A DNA stretch of 64,000 nucleotides from Sesamum alatum (GCA_034509735.1 JACGWO010000011.1:22304979-22368978); one strand, 5' to 3'. Counted from the first letter of the stretch, positions 46,950 to 57,502 are shown. Notes: a model not told the origin generated them from the letters alone. Program-made: numbers and translations.

Positions 46950-48137
46950 TGAGGCACTAAGCGCGGGTGAAAAGCTGGCCTTCGTCGCGGGAGTGAAGTA
47001 TGGGAGGGCATATATTGACCCCCAACTTGTGGTCAAGCAAGGAAATGGAGGTTACGAAGATGGGGGAGCAGATGACCAAGTACTTAGCAAACATCCAAGC
47101 GTTAAGAAGGAAGGTTGACGAGTTCACCCTAGAACGAATCCCGCGGTCATACAAGAAAGAAGCAAACTGACTCGCCAAGTTGGCCAGCTCATTGGCTCCT
47201 TTTGGGGAGCAAGAGAATAACCCTACTAAGTCAAGAGCGGCTCGGAGTGGATGTTGTGGGGGAAGAAGTTTTGGCGGCGAAGAATGTTTCACCAAGCGGG
47301 AAATAAGGTCTGGAGGAACGCTGGAAATTTGGGATTCTGCCTCAAGACCCCAAGGAAGCAAGGGTAACTCGAGCAAGGTTAAAACAGGGACAAAGTAGAG
47401 TACGCTCTACGAGAGATCCATGAGGGAAGCTGCGGTAATCATTCCGGAGGCGGAGTGTTAGCATGCAAGGCCCTGCGACGAGGACACCTCTGGCCTATAA
47501 CGCGTAAGGATGCTTGGAACTTAGTGAAGAAATTCGAGAGTGCCAGGAGCATGCCAACGTCACTCACATCCCAGCGGCAATAATGGGACCATCACAACAC
47601 CCCATTCTGACAGGCATGTAGAAGTAGCCAGTAGGATAGTCTCCCAAAACTTGAGGACGAGACTGGAGGAAGCTGAAGGAATTTGGGTGGAAGGATGTCC
47701 GAGAGTCCTACCGGCATATTTAACAACCCCGCGACGAGGCACAGGAGAGTCCCCGTCCAATCTAGTCAAGGGAACAGAAGCGGTCGTCCCGGGGGACTTA
47801 GGGGAGAAAACACTCAGGGTGCCACAATAGGAACCAACCGCTAATGACGAAGAAAGGCGAGTCGACCTGGATTTCTGGAGGAGCTTAGGAGTGGCGCGAT
47901 GCAAGGAGGGAAGCCTACAAGGCATTAATAGCATAGGCTCGCAACGAGTTCCAGGTTGGGGATCGGGTATTAAGGAAAGTTGACGCGACAAGAAATATTG
48001 CCAAACTGGACGCCAAATGGGTAGGATCATATCAAGTCGTGGAGATAGCAGGAAGTGGAACTTATCGCTTGTAGAGAATGAACGGGAAGGAAGTACCACA
48101 CACGTAGAATATTGCTAACCTCAAGAAATATTTTACT
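46950..48137 (+). pseudogene. Gypsy RNase H and integrase remnants, degenerate
   Basis: After a deletion that removes reverse transcriptase, 47045-47210 carries an RNase H tail (LERIPRSYKKEAN.LAKLASSLA). 47396-47560 carries the integrase zinc finger (ALREIHEGSCGNHSGG, RGHLWPITRKDA). The catalytic core is missing. 47600-47830 resumes with the integrase end (LRTRLEEAEGIWVEGCP, TTPRRGTGESPSNLV, GTEAVVPGDLG). 47945-48137 is the C-terminal domain (FQVGDRVLRKVDA, YQVVEIAGSGTY). Stops such as TAG in place of a Gln/Trp/Arg codon suggest C-to-T decay of methylated DNA. Confidence 0.8.
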
Positions 48138-48226
48138 TAATGCTTCGTATTTCTTTTCAAACGCCTTGTAACCTAGAATTACGGTAATGAAATGTCCACC
48201 TTTTTATCTACTTGTTGTGGGTTCAT

Positions 48227-48710
48227 TATTAATACTTTATTTAGCAAGAGAGGGGGATGACCCCTCACATTAATACTTTATTTAGCAAGAGAGGGGGATG
48301 GCCCCTCACATTAATATTTTATTTAACAAAAGAGGGGGATGGCCCCTCATATTGATACTTTTAGAGGGGGATGACCCCTCACATTGGGATTTTATTTAAC
48401 AAGAGAGGGGGATGTCCCCACACATTGATACTTAAAGAGGGGGATTGCCCCTCACATTGATATCTTGTTTAAAAGAGGGGGATTGCCCCTCACATTGATA
48501 TTTTGTTTAAAAGAAGGGGATTGCCCATCACATTGATATTTGTTTAAAAGAGAGGGATTGCCCCTCACATTGATATTTTGTTTAAAAGAGGGGGAGTTGA
48601 CCCTCACATTGATATTTTATCTAAAAAAGGGGGATTGCCCCTCACATTGATGTTTTGTTTAAAAGAGGGGGATTGCCCCTCACGTTGATATTCTATTTAA
48701 AAGAAGCAAC
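48227..48710. repeat. 12-copy tandem array with internal hairpins
   Basis: Twelve consecutive 36-41-bp units of the form AGAGGGGGATTGCCCCTC, then ACATTGATATTTTGTTTAAA. Each unit contains the imperfect palindrome GAGGGGGAT-GCCCCTC. No variable spacers. Located in the 3' untranslated part of the Gypsy element. Confidence 0.92.
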
Positions 48711-48759
48711 TTAGCATAATAAGCAATAGAGAAATAAAGTTCGACAACATAGTAAAAGA

Positions 48760-49150
48760 AAATGAGATAAAATATCCTAAGAAGTTCCCATACGACAAGG
48801 AACTCCTACGAAGTTCCAAAATATTTCGACAAAAGGAACTCCTAAGAAGTTCCCCTAATGACAAAAAACTCCTACGAATAACTAAAGTGTTTCAACCAAA
48901 GGAACTTCTACAAAGCTTCTGGAGAATTCAACATGACGCGCCGCAACGCGGTGCAATTCGACGCGACACGGTACAATGACGCGTTGCAAATTCAAACATG
49001 GCACGTCGCAAATTCAACATGACGCGTCGCGACGCGAGGAGATTCAAACATGATGCGACGCAATCCAATATAACATGATGCAACATAATGCAATACAATT
49101 CGACACGTGCAAATTCAACATGTTGCGTCGCGACGCGCGCAACGCAACAC
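48760..49150. repeat. GAACTCCTACGAAGTTCC and GACGCGTCGCGACGCG repeat blocks
   Basis: 48760-48920 holds about four diverged copies of a ~45-bp unit containing GGAACTCCTACGAAGTTCC. 48930-49150 holds a CpG-rich patchwork of CAAATTCAACATG and GACGCGTCGCGACGCG units. Both lie inside the Gypsy element, downstream of integrase. Confidence 0.75.
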
Positions 49151-49534
49151 AATTACAACAACCATCGGATGTGCTAGACCCCCCTCGCCCCCATGGCGAC
49201 TCGTGAGGTTGCAGAGGATGAGGGAGCAAGCAAACCTCGTCCTCTTTCCTTGATGAGAGATGAGGACGGACTCACTAATCATGCTTGCGATCACACTGAT
49301 CCCCAACAAAGTTTCTCGCTCCAAGGATTGTTGAAAGAGCGGATCACTCTAAAAATTTACAACCACTGAGAAAAAAAAAATAGAAGTACAAGCCCTTGAC
49401 AACCTTCCTAAGGATAAGCAAAATATCGAAAGCCTCGAGAGAGGGAGTTACACCAAGATCCCGAAACGTCAGAAGAAACCCGTCAAAGTATATGAAAGAA
49501 TTAGGAGTGTGGAGAGGCCCTTGGCTGGAATCCG

Positions 49535-49710
49535 TGCGAGGCGCCTCGACTAGAGCCTGGTCGAGGCGCGTTGCCTCGGCCAGGATCAGGTCGAGGCGAA
49601 ATCCTGGCTGAGGTGACGTGCCTCGCCCCAGCCAGATCTTGGTCGAGGCGACGTGCCTCGACTAGATTCGGGTCGAAGCGCGCTGCCTCGGCCCGCCACC
49701 ACCGTGCCCC
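49535..49710. repeat. Palindromic GGTCGAGGCG...CCTCGAC repeats
   Basis: About four units of roughly 42 bp, CTGGTCGAGGCGACGTGCCT then CGACTAGAT, each an imperfect palindrome (GTCGAGGC versus GCCTCGAC). GC-rich and CpG-rich, in the Gypsy 3' region. Reading frames on both strands here are artefacts of the repeat. Confidence 0.75.
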
Positions 49711-50058
49711 AACGGCGCGCCTCAGCTTTCTCCTATCATCACTAGACATCTTATTTTTTTCGGTTCGGACTAACGTTGAATGACTTCTTGAGTTCTATAA
49801 ACAAAATTGCTACAAGGAAAAGACGAGAAGGAGGGACGAATAGCTATATGCCCGAACCAACACGTTTCGACATTTTTTGTATTATGGTTGGAACCAAAAA
49901 GACAGACGAAACAGGAGCAGGAGGGGCAATCAGAGCGTCCCTCGGAGCTTATAAAGATTTCAAAAGGAGTCCAGATAAGGAAAGAGTTCATCACAGAAGA
50001 AGAACTGCTTATTGGAACTTCCAAATTTTCCAGACGCATTTGGAAGTTGGGGGGCTGC

Positions 50059-50412
50059 TGATGGTGCCAAAATAAGACCATATACCAAATTATTGAAATA
50101 CCCCCAAGCTTTCATGTAATTACCGAACTGCTATTAGGTAATTATATTCCTACAAATTCATGGGGTGAAGTCAATTACTAAAATGCCCCTAGTGATTAAA
50201 TTGTAGCGTTAGATAGAAGGCGATTGGAGGGAAAAATTATCTTTATGCCCCTCCCCATTTACTATAAATAGGACACTAAATTCATTATAAAGGATACTTG
50301 GTTACTGATTTTTATAATAATATTCTTGAGAAGAATTCTCAAGTTCTTGACTCGCAACTACTTATTGTGTAATTGTGTTTAGATCAATCGCTTCCCAATT
50401 TTTACCTCATTA
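50059..50412 (+). repeat. 3' LTR of the Gypsy element
   Basis: Same 354-bp sequence as 44786-45139 with roughly 10% differences; ends CCTCATTA where the 5' LTR has CCCATCA. TATA box at 50263-50270. The polypurine tract TGGAAGTTGGGGGGCTGC (50041-50058) lies directly in front. Confidence 0.92.
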
Positions 50413-50417
50413 GTAAA

Positions 50418-51085
50418 ATAAGATTTTGTATGAGTTCAAAAAAAAAAAATATATAACAAGTTCCAAGAAGAGATTGTATTCTAAGTATAGATACGAGTAT
50501 GTTTAGAAAAACTATGTAAATACGGTCAGTTCCAAAAGGTGAAGTGATACTAATAAATCCTGTTTACATCAGTTTATCCTTGAGTTACCTAAAGCCACAT
50601 CATCATCTTCCTTGCTACAAACCTTCAAAAGTTAATACTAAATTTTAAGGTGACCAATAATCACACAAGTTCGTAGAAAATTACGCATCCACATCCAATA
50701 ACAAACTTGCAACCTTTGGATCGTAGTTTAAAGAAAAAAATCAAGGGATAGTCTTTATTTTTAAAGCTCGTAACATTTTAATTTAAATTCAAATAAAATT
50801 AATTTATTCGTATTTTTTTAGTCGGACAATTCTTTTGGCAGACTTAAAATATACGTGAGAAAAGATGTTGTGAACTTAAACACTTCTCTAATAACTACTA
50901 AGGGACTCCCAAACTTACTTTTAAGATTCAAAAAAAATGTTTTCATTTTAATCATACTAATTAAAAAATTATCATTACTAACCTCTTATGTACCTCATAA
51001 TTTTTATTTTATGCAAATACTTTAAAAATAAAACAAATTTAACATCTTATAAACTCAAAAGTATCTTACATGATACATGAACTTA
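50418..51085. other. AT-rich intergenic DNA
   Basis: No gene seen. The first ~150 bases may continue the old retroelement-like sequence interrupted by the Gypsy insertion. Confidence 0.4.
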
Positions 51086-51094
51086 TAAAAGATT

Positions 51095-51521
51095 GGGTAA
51101 ATTATAACCACTCCCCATGAGATTTGGCATAATTACAAACACCCCCTTATTGTTTGATAAATTACAAATGCACTCATGAGGTTTGTAATTTTTAATCAAA
51201 TACTTGAAATTGACCATTTTACCCCTAAAATTTTTATTAAAATTATAGAAAAATCAGCCGAAACAAATTGCATTATTGTTCCTCTGTGTAAAAAACTTAA
51301 GAATCCTCTCCCTGCGCATTGTAGTCCAAAAAAATTTAAGAATTAAATAAAAAATAATTTAGTACATAAGGGCATTTTGGTTAGTCTACCCATAAAAATA
51401 TATGAAAATGAGTGATTTGTTAAAGAGTTACAAACCTTTGGAGGGTATTTATAATTTTTCAAACAATCAGATAATATTTATAATCATGTCAAATTTTAGA
51501 AAAGATAGCTATAATTTTCCC
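51095..51521. mobile_element. Short MULE-like MITE with perfect 9-bp TSD
   Basis: 427 bp. Starts GGGTAAATTATAACCACTCC, and its inverted partner ends AAGATAGCTATAATTTTCCC. The 9-mer TAAAAGATT flanks both sides (51086-51094, 51522-51530). Same family as 7784, 20247 and 54852. Non-coding. Confidence 0.85.
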
Positions 51522-52014
51522 TAAAAGATTTTAAAAAAATCCAACCAAACGCCCTTTATGGAATAGTATTTTCCACTTAAGGCAAGGTCAATTATGTGTA
51601 TTGTTCCAATATTAGAAAGTAAAGAAAAGAGAACTACGAAACTTCAACAGCGCTTCTTGTGATGTGAAGTGAAGTCCATTCAATGTCTTTGAAGTTTGAA
51701 AAAATTACATTTACACCCTCAATATATACTTTTTTTTATACAAATTATCTCTAATTTTTACATAATTACATAAACAATTTCTAACAGTAAAAAGGTAAAA
51801 ATAGTTTATGTAATGATGTTGGCGTTTTTACAAAATATATGTATAATTTTTCGAAAAACATGGATATTTTTTATAAAGATATTGACGTTTCTGATAAATA
51901 TGTGTGTAATTATTCAAAAAACATAAGTAAGTTGTCTAAATAAACATATATCTTGGAATGTAAATATAATTATCCCTCAAGTTTTCCCCTTTAGTCACCA
52001 TTTACATATATACC

Positions 52015-52316
52015 TAGGGATGTAAACGAGCCGAGAGCTCGACAAATTCAAAAGTTTTAGGCTTGAGCTCGAGCTTGTTCAGAAAAAATAATTAATAATT
52101 AAAATTAAAATATCTATTAAATATGGTATTAAAATATATACAAATATTACAAATTTAAATATTTTATTTATTAATTTAATATACTATTATATACGTAATT
52201 AAATATATATATAAAAAAAAACTCGAGCCTTCTAATAAAAATATATTGATTTAAATTCGGGTCATCAAGAAATTTAAACTCAAAGCTCGAGCTAGTTCGA
52301 CTATCTGCCACGCCTA
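52015..52316. mobile_element. hAT-like MITE of the GAGCTCGAGC family
   Basis: Starts TAGGGATGTAAACGAGCCG and ends with a diverged inverted copy (complement of TAGGCGTGGCAGATAGTCG, then AGCTCGAGC). AT-rich core. No clear 8-bp duplication. A relative's end lies at 8708-8795. Confidence 0.45.
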
Positions 52317-52639
52317 TTATTGTACCTCTCCCAGTCCCACCACTCTCCAAATCAATTTCCTCCTCATTTCCTCTAAAATCCCAAACGTGTCCATCTTTGA
52401 TCATACTCTGACAACCGCGTAAAACAACCTTAAAATAATGATATTTATCATCGTCGGAATCAAAACCTCCCCGAAACAGAACCCACCGTCCAGAATCTTC
52501 CTCCGTACCGTGTCTCACGCGTCCACCCTCTGCATATATGCATACACATCTGAAAACCAAAGCACTTGTGTTCACACCGTCGTTCAGACTTCTTTATTAC
52601 TCCTTTTCGAACACTTTCACACCCTTTATTTAAATCTTC

Positions 52640-54103
52640 ATGGAAATCTCTGCTTTCCCATTTCCAGAAGACTACTTCAACGCTTATTTCTTTCAAGATT
52701 TCGACCCCGTAGCTTTTTCTAACGATAGAAAGCGGCCCAGATGCGATTACAGCTTGTACGACGATGTTGAGTGCGATTCATCATCACTGCAGGAGTTACT
52801 GAGACAGTTCTTGGATTTTGATTGCCCGCAGGAGGAGGCCCGGAACGTGGTTTCAGCGCCGGAATTCGAAATCTTGGCGGACGTGGAGTGTGACCGAAGC
52901 AATCAAGAAATTATGGATGAGAGCGAACAGTATCTCGCTGATTCTGGCAATTCGTCGAATGCGAAGAGGGCGCGCTCCGAGTATGGGAGTGTAGCGACGA
53001 CGTCCGATGAGTCTACCAGCGCGGGGAGTGGCGGGGCGCAGCGGAGACTGTGGGTGAAAAACCGGTCGAAAGCGTGGTGGGAGCAAGTTAACAGCCCGGA
53101 TTTTCCTGAGGAGGAGTTCAAGAAAGCGTTTCGGATGAGCAGGGCGACGTTTGACATGATATGTGAAGAACTGGAGTCTGTCGTCACCAAGAAAGACACA
53201 ATGCTGCGCCTGGCGATCCCCGTCCGCCAACGGGTCGCCGTGTGCATATGGAGATTGGCCACCGGCGAGGCTCTCCGCGAAGTGTCCAAGCGTTTCGGGC
53301 TGGGAATCTCGACCTGCCATAAGCTGGTTCTTGAGGTCTGCACAGCAATAAGAAGCGTGCTGATGCCCAAGTTCTTGCAGTGGCCCGACGACAACAAAAT
53401 GACGGAAATTAAGACGGAATTCGAGTTCTTTTCCGGGATTCCAAACGTCGGCGGATCAATGTACACCACCCACATTCCAATCATAGCTCCAAAAATCAGC
53501 GTGGCTGCTTATTTCAACAAGAGGCACACAGAGAGGAATCAAAAGACTTCCTACTCCATCACCCTTCAAGGCGTGGTCGATCAAAAGGGAATTTTCACCG
53601 ACATTTGCGTTGGGTGGCCGGGGTCAATGACTGACGAAGAGGTGCTGAAAAAATCAGCCCTTTTCCAGAGGGCAATCAAGGGTGCACTGAAGGATGTTTG
53701 GGTCGTCGGGAACTCCGGCCACCCGTTGATGGACTGGATTTTGGTGCCATACACTCACCCAAACCTCACATGGACGCAGCACGCATTCAACGAGAAAGTT
53801 GAGGAGGTGCAGAAGGTCGCTAAGGAGGCGTTCGCGCGGTTGAAAGGCCGGTGGAGCTGCTTGCAGAAGAGAACGGAGATGAAACTTCAGGACCTGCCGG
53901 TGGTTCTTGGGGCTTGCTGCGTTCTGCATAACATATGTGAGATGATGAACGAGGGATTGAGCCCGGAGCTGAGGATTGAGCTGTTTGACGACGAGATGGT
54001 GGCGGAGAACGGTGTGCTATCAGCTAATGCGATGCATGCTAGAGACCAGATTGCGCACAAGCTCTTGCATCACAATCTTGCAGGCACTGGTTTCATGTAT
54101 TGA
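52640..54103 (+). CDS. ALP1-like protein derived from a PIF/Harbinger transposase
   Basis: Intact 487-residue single-exon gene of the family that includes ANTAGONIST OF LIKE HETEROCHROMATIN PROTEIN 1 and At5g12010/At4g29780. Residues ~1-130 are acidic and low in complexity, with a basic KRPRCD/KRAR patch. Residues ~140-240 are a helix-turn-helix-like region (RMSRATFDMICEEL, VRQRVAVCIWRLATGEALRE, FGLGISTCHKLV). Residues ~265-460 are a DDE_Tnp_4 fold. The catalytic positions appear lost: GGSMYTTHIPI replaces the usual GxxDGTHI, GNSGHPL replaces GDSGYPL, and VAKEAFARLKGRW replaces VVExAFGRLK. The frame is clean and no terminal inverted repeats flank it, so I infer a domesticated host gene, possibly a chromatin cofactor, rather than a live transposon. 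Start chosen at the first in-frame ATG. Confidence 0.88.
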   Translation: MEISAFPFPEDYFNAYFFQDFDPVAFSNDRKRPRCDYSLYDDVECDSSSLQELLRQFLDFDCPQEEARNVVSAPEFEILADVECDRSNQEIMDESEQYLADSGNSSNAKRARSEYGSVATTSDESTSAGSGGAQRRLWVKNRSKAWWEQVNSPDFPEEEFKKAFRMSRATFDMICEELESVVTKKDTMLRLAIPVRQRVAVCIWRLATGEALREVSKRFGLGISTCHKLVLEVCTAIRSVLMPKFLQWPDDNKMTEIKTEFEFFSGIPNVGGSMYTTHIPIIAPKISVAAYFNKRHTERNQKTSYSITLQGVVDQKGIFTDICVGWPGSMTDEEVLKKSALFQRAIKGALKDVWVVGNSGHPLMDWILVPYTHPNLTWTQHAFNEKVEEVQKVAKEAFARLKGRWSCLQKRTEMKLQDLPVVLGACCVLHNICEMMNEGLSPELRIELFDDEMVAENGVLSANAMHARDQIAHKLLHHNLAGTGFMY

Positions 54104-54567
54104 TTTCTTGGAAGATGGAAAGTTTTGTAGTGTGGTGATCTAATTCTTTCATGGCTTGCTGCAGTCATGTTGTTGGAGAATAAATTAGAGAGATGTAATT
54201 TGCTAATTTATATATAGAAGATTTAGAGTATTGTATGTTTGATCCATGGAAAATTCTAGCCCGAATCAAATTTGGTCGAACCAAATCAATCATATAGCAA
54301 GTGTGATACACTTGCCATGTGATTGGTCACTTTCCCTTAATTATACACTAATCACATAACAAGTATATTGCACTTACCATATAATTGATTTAGTTTCGGC
54401 CGAATCAGGTCTGAGTTAGAATTTTCCTTGATCCATAAGTAGAATTCTCAGTCATTTTGTAACCGGGAGAGTGGGGACCTGAATCAACATTATACTTGTA
54501 ATTTTATGACTTTATACTTGTAATTTTATAATACTAGTTGTCATGACACACCGTTCTTGCATGCATA

Positions 54568-55690
54568 GACCTCATTTGGTTCATGCAATAGAATTAGGCA
54601 TGATATAATTAAGTGGGATGGAAAATGATATGATAATTAATCTCATTATCCATTATATAGTGTTTGGTTATGTATTGTATATGTGAGATTTTATGTGATA
54701 ATACAATATGGTGTTTTGGTTGAAGAGAATATAAAATATGATTAAATATAAAGAGACCATTAAGTGTATTATTTTTTAAGCTATTTTTATTTTATAATAT
54801 TGTAACTTGTGAATAATTACAAAACACACTGAAATCTACTCTTAATATTTAGGATAAATTATAACTATCTCCCATGAGGTTTGACATAATTACTAATACC
54901 CCCTAGTTGTTTGAGAAATTACAAATACCCTCAAAGGTTTGTAACCATCTAACAATTAATCAATTTTTATCCATTTTTATGGGTGAACTAACCAAAATGC
55001 CCTTATGCATTGAATTATTTTTCACTTAATTCTTAAAATTTTTTTGGACTACAATTCACATGGAGAGGTTTTTTAAGTTTTTTACACAGAGTAGCATAAT
55101 ACCATTTGTTTCAGTTGATTTTTCTACAATTTTAATAAAAAGTTTAAAGGCAAAATGGTCAATTTCATGCATTTAGTTAAAAATTACAAACCTCGGGGGG
55201 AGGGGGGTTGAATATTTGTAATTATGCCAAACATCAGGGGAGGTGGTTGTAAATTACCCTAATATTTATTGAAATACTAAAATAATAACTCTTGTGGAAT
55301 ATTTTCTCTTTTTTTTCTACATTCATATGAAGACCATGTCCAAAATAGACTTTCAATAGAAAAAAAATAAGAAAAAAAAAAGAGAATAATCAAAATCCAA
55401 ATATTTAAAAAAAAAAATGAAGTAATCTTTTCTTTATTATATTTTATTATTATAATTTGAGATGCATTCTTTTAAGTGGCATATAAAGAAGAAAATTTTT
55501 AATTTTATCTTAGACTAACATATGGGATATAGTGTATCCGACCTCTTGGGTTGGATACACTATAAGATCAATTACAATTGATAGGATCGGACTCGTTATT
55601 AATACCAAGTTCTAATACTATAAATCAAACTTGTAATTATATGCATGATAAGTAATCTTATCATGCCTAATCATAGAAACCAAATGGGCC
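54568..55690. mobile_element. Tourist-like MITE interrupted by a second MITE
   Basis: Outer inverted ends GACCTCATTTGGTT and the complement of GGCCCATTTGGTTTC, each followed inwards by ATTAGGCATGATA. ATA lies on both sides (54565-54567, 55691-55693), fitting a 3-bp PIF/Tourist duplication. It holds the MULE-like MITE at 54852-55259. Confidence 0.65.
54852..55259. mobile_element. Short MULE-like MITE with perfect 9-bp TSD, nested
   Basis: 408 bp. Starts GGATAAATTATAACTATCTC and ends with the inverted partner (GGTGGTTGTAAATTACCC). The 9-mer TAATATTTA flanks both sides (54843-54851, 55260-55268). Non-coding. Confidence 0.85.
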
Positions 55691-55693
55691 ATA

Positions 55694-55965
55694 CAATGAT
55701 TATTTTTTACACTTGTATTATAAATAAGAGTAAAATTATAACCAAAGAGAAAAAAAAACTAACTTAAGACTTGGTAAGTTGAATAAGTTGGTTTTTTTTA
55801 TCAGTTAAGGGCACTTTTAGAATTACAAAAATTGATGTGGCGGTGTCAAAACCACCATTTTGTGTTTATTACCCCTTTTCTCTTTATAATTACTAGTCGT
55901 CGTGACACGCCATTGCTGCGTGTATATACAATAATATTGTACGCTTTAAAGCTATTGTAAATAAG

Positions 55966-56003
<38 letters not shown>

Positions 56004-56950
56004 ACACATTATATTTCAAGAAAACAAAAGAAAGAAAAGAAAAAAAAATTAAATTTAGGGATATTATCAGCATAACCAAAAAATTAGTGTCACGGTGTCA
56101 TAGACCGCTATTTATAAGTGAAAAAGATCTTTTTTTATATATTAGTATAGATATAGAGTCTACGGATGGCTTTTTAGTACAAATAGTTTATACTTTATAC
56201 ACTAATATATACAGTAAATGTATAAGGTTATTTTCAATGAAAGAATTTGAAAGATAGTGGATGTAAGATCATTCTTCGAACTCCATAAAAATTCGTGTTT
56301 TCTGTTAAATTTTAATTATTTTTTTAATTTTATCGGTTTGAATTTTCTATTTCAAATACTGTTGCATTTTTAATGCAATTGACATATATATGTCACGTGT
56401 ACAAAAATTATATTATTTATTTTGTATGTTGAAGAAAGAATTTGTATATATAGCATGCATATATTATATGGACTAGAAAATTTTATATAATTTGGAATAA
56501 AAAATCAAATCCTTACATATGTTTTCACTAGACGAAATATGGCATTTAATCATATTTAATTGTCATGGTTAAAACTGAATAGTCTTAATAAAATATCAAT
56601 AATCACTGCCACACAACGATTGTTGGTCGTAATTTTTATTAGTATGGGTAATGCATTTGTCATGGGTAAAAGTCATGACAAAAACATTGACCATGGCTTA
56701 TAGCCTTGCAAAAAATTATTTTCATAGTGGATAAATTAAGTATTTACATCCGTTTTTAACCATGGTTAATAATAATTATTTATCACAATTTTATTTCATA
56801 ACCAATAAAATCATAGTCAAAACTAATATTTTTTGTAGTGTTTACGTGAGTCCTTCCTACAATTTTCCATAGCAAGTTAAATTTGTAAATAGAACTCATA
56901 ATTCCCTTGTGCATATTGGAAGTGTGGAGTCACGTGCAACTAAACTACTG

Positions 56951-56987
<37 letters not shown>

Positions 56988-57003
56988 ACAAACAATTTAT
57001 TAT
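55694..57003. other. AT-rich intergenic DNA with microsatellites
   Basis: (TA)n tracts at about 55968-55996 and 56954-56982. A CACTA-like right end (TATTTTTTGTAGTG) at ~56827-56840, preceded by inverted ATGGTTAA/TTAACCATGG words, hints at a decayed CACTA-type MITE from about 56560, but its left end is not clear. No gene seen. Confidence 0.4.
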
Positions 57004-57502
57004 GGGTTAATTACATTTGGACCCCCTCTAAAAATATGAAATTACACTTTCCCCCAAAGAAGTTTCAAAATTATATTTACACCCCCTCTAAAAATTCACC
57101 GTTTACACCTGACCTTCTTCCGTCAAGATTTCAACGAAAAATGTTGACGTCAACAAAAATAATTACATAATTTATCAATTTTGCCTGCCATTTAACATTT
57201 CCATGTAAAATTTTGTACTTATAAGGGGGAAAATGCAATAATGTTAACTTCATTTTATATGTATATATTGCATTTATCTCCTTATAAGCACAAAAATATA
57301 CATGAGTAAAGTTAAATGAGAAATAAAATTGAAAAATTATGTAATTATTTTTGCCGATGGTAGCACTTCCCGCTGAAACCTCAACGAAAGAAGGTCAGGT
57401 GTAACGATGAATTTTCCAAGGGAGTGTAAGTGTAATTTCAAAACCTTTCTGGGGAAAAGTGTAATTTCACATTTTCAGAGGGAGTCCAAGTGCAATTAAC
57501 CC
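57004..57502. mobile_element. MULE-like MITE, GGGTTAATTACATTTGG family, with 9-bp TSD
   Basis: 499 bp with ~110-bp inverted repeats (GGGTTAATTACATTTGGAC on the left; the right end is the complement of GGGTTAATTGCACTTGGAC). The 9-mer ATTTATTAT flanks both sides (56995-57003, 57503-57511). Non-coding. Confidence 0.85.

Larger units (their letters stand above)
44786..50412 (+). mobile_element. Ty3-gypsy (Tat-like) LTR retrotransposon, internally deleted
   Basis: 5,627 bp with 354-bp LTRs, flanked by GTAAG (44781-44785) and GTAAA (50413-50417), a 4-of-5 duplication. LTR identity is roughly 90% by eye, older than the Copia element. Order: LTR, primer-binding site, gag, CCHC knuckle, protease start, RNase H tail, integrase zinc finger, integrase end, three tandem-repeat arrays, polypurine tract, LTR. 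Reverse transcriptase and the integrase catalytic core are missing. The gag type, the primer-site sequence GTCCGTGGGAAC and the second RNase H-like tail resemble the Tat/Ogre lineage. Confidence 0.9.

Noticed and set aside
47560..48099. 179-codon minus-strand frame
   Set aside because: Antisense to the Gypsy integrase end, which gives clear homology on the plus strand.
48227..48710. CRISPR-like regular repeats
   Set aside because: Units are directly tandem with no unique spacers, in a plant retroelement; it is a simple tandem array.
49396..50081. Several Arg-rich or mixed frames on both strands
   Set aside because: Produced by the GTCGAGGC repeats and leader-like DNA of the Gypsy 3' region; no conserved domain.
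52171..52575. 134-codon minus-strand frame upstream of the ALP1-like gene
   Set aside because: Balanced composition caught my eye, but it overlaps the probable promoter and 5' UTR of the ALP1-like gene and a hAT-like MITE; no domain recognised.
52903..53484. 193-codon and 155-codon minus-strand frames
   Set aside because: Shadows of the ALP1-like gene on the plus strand.
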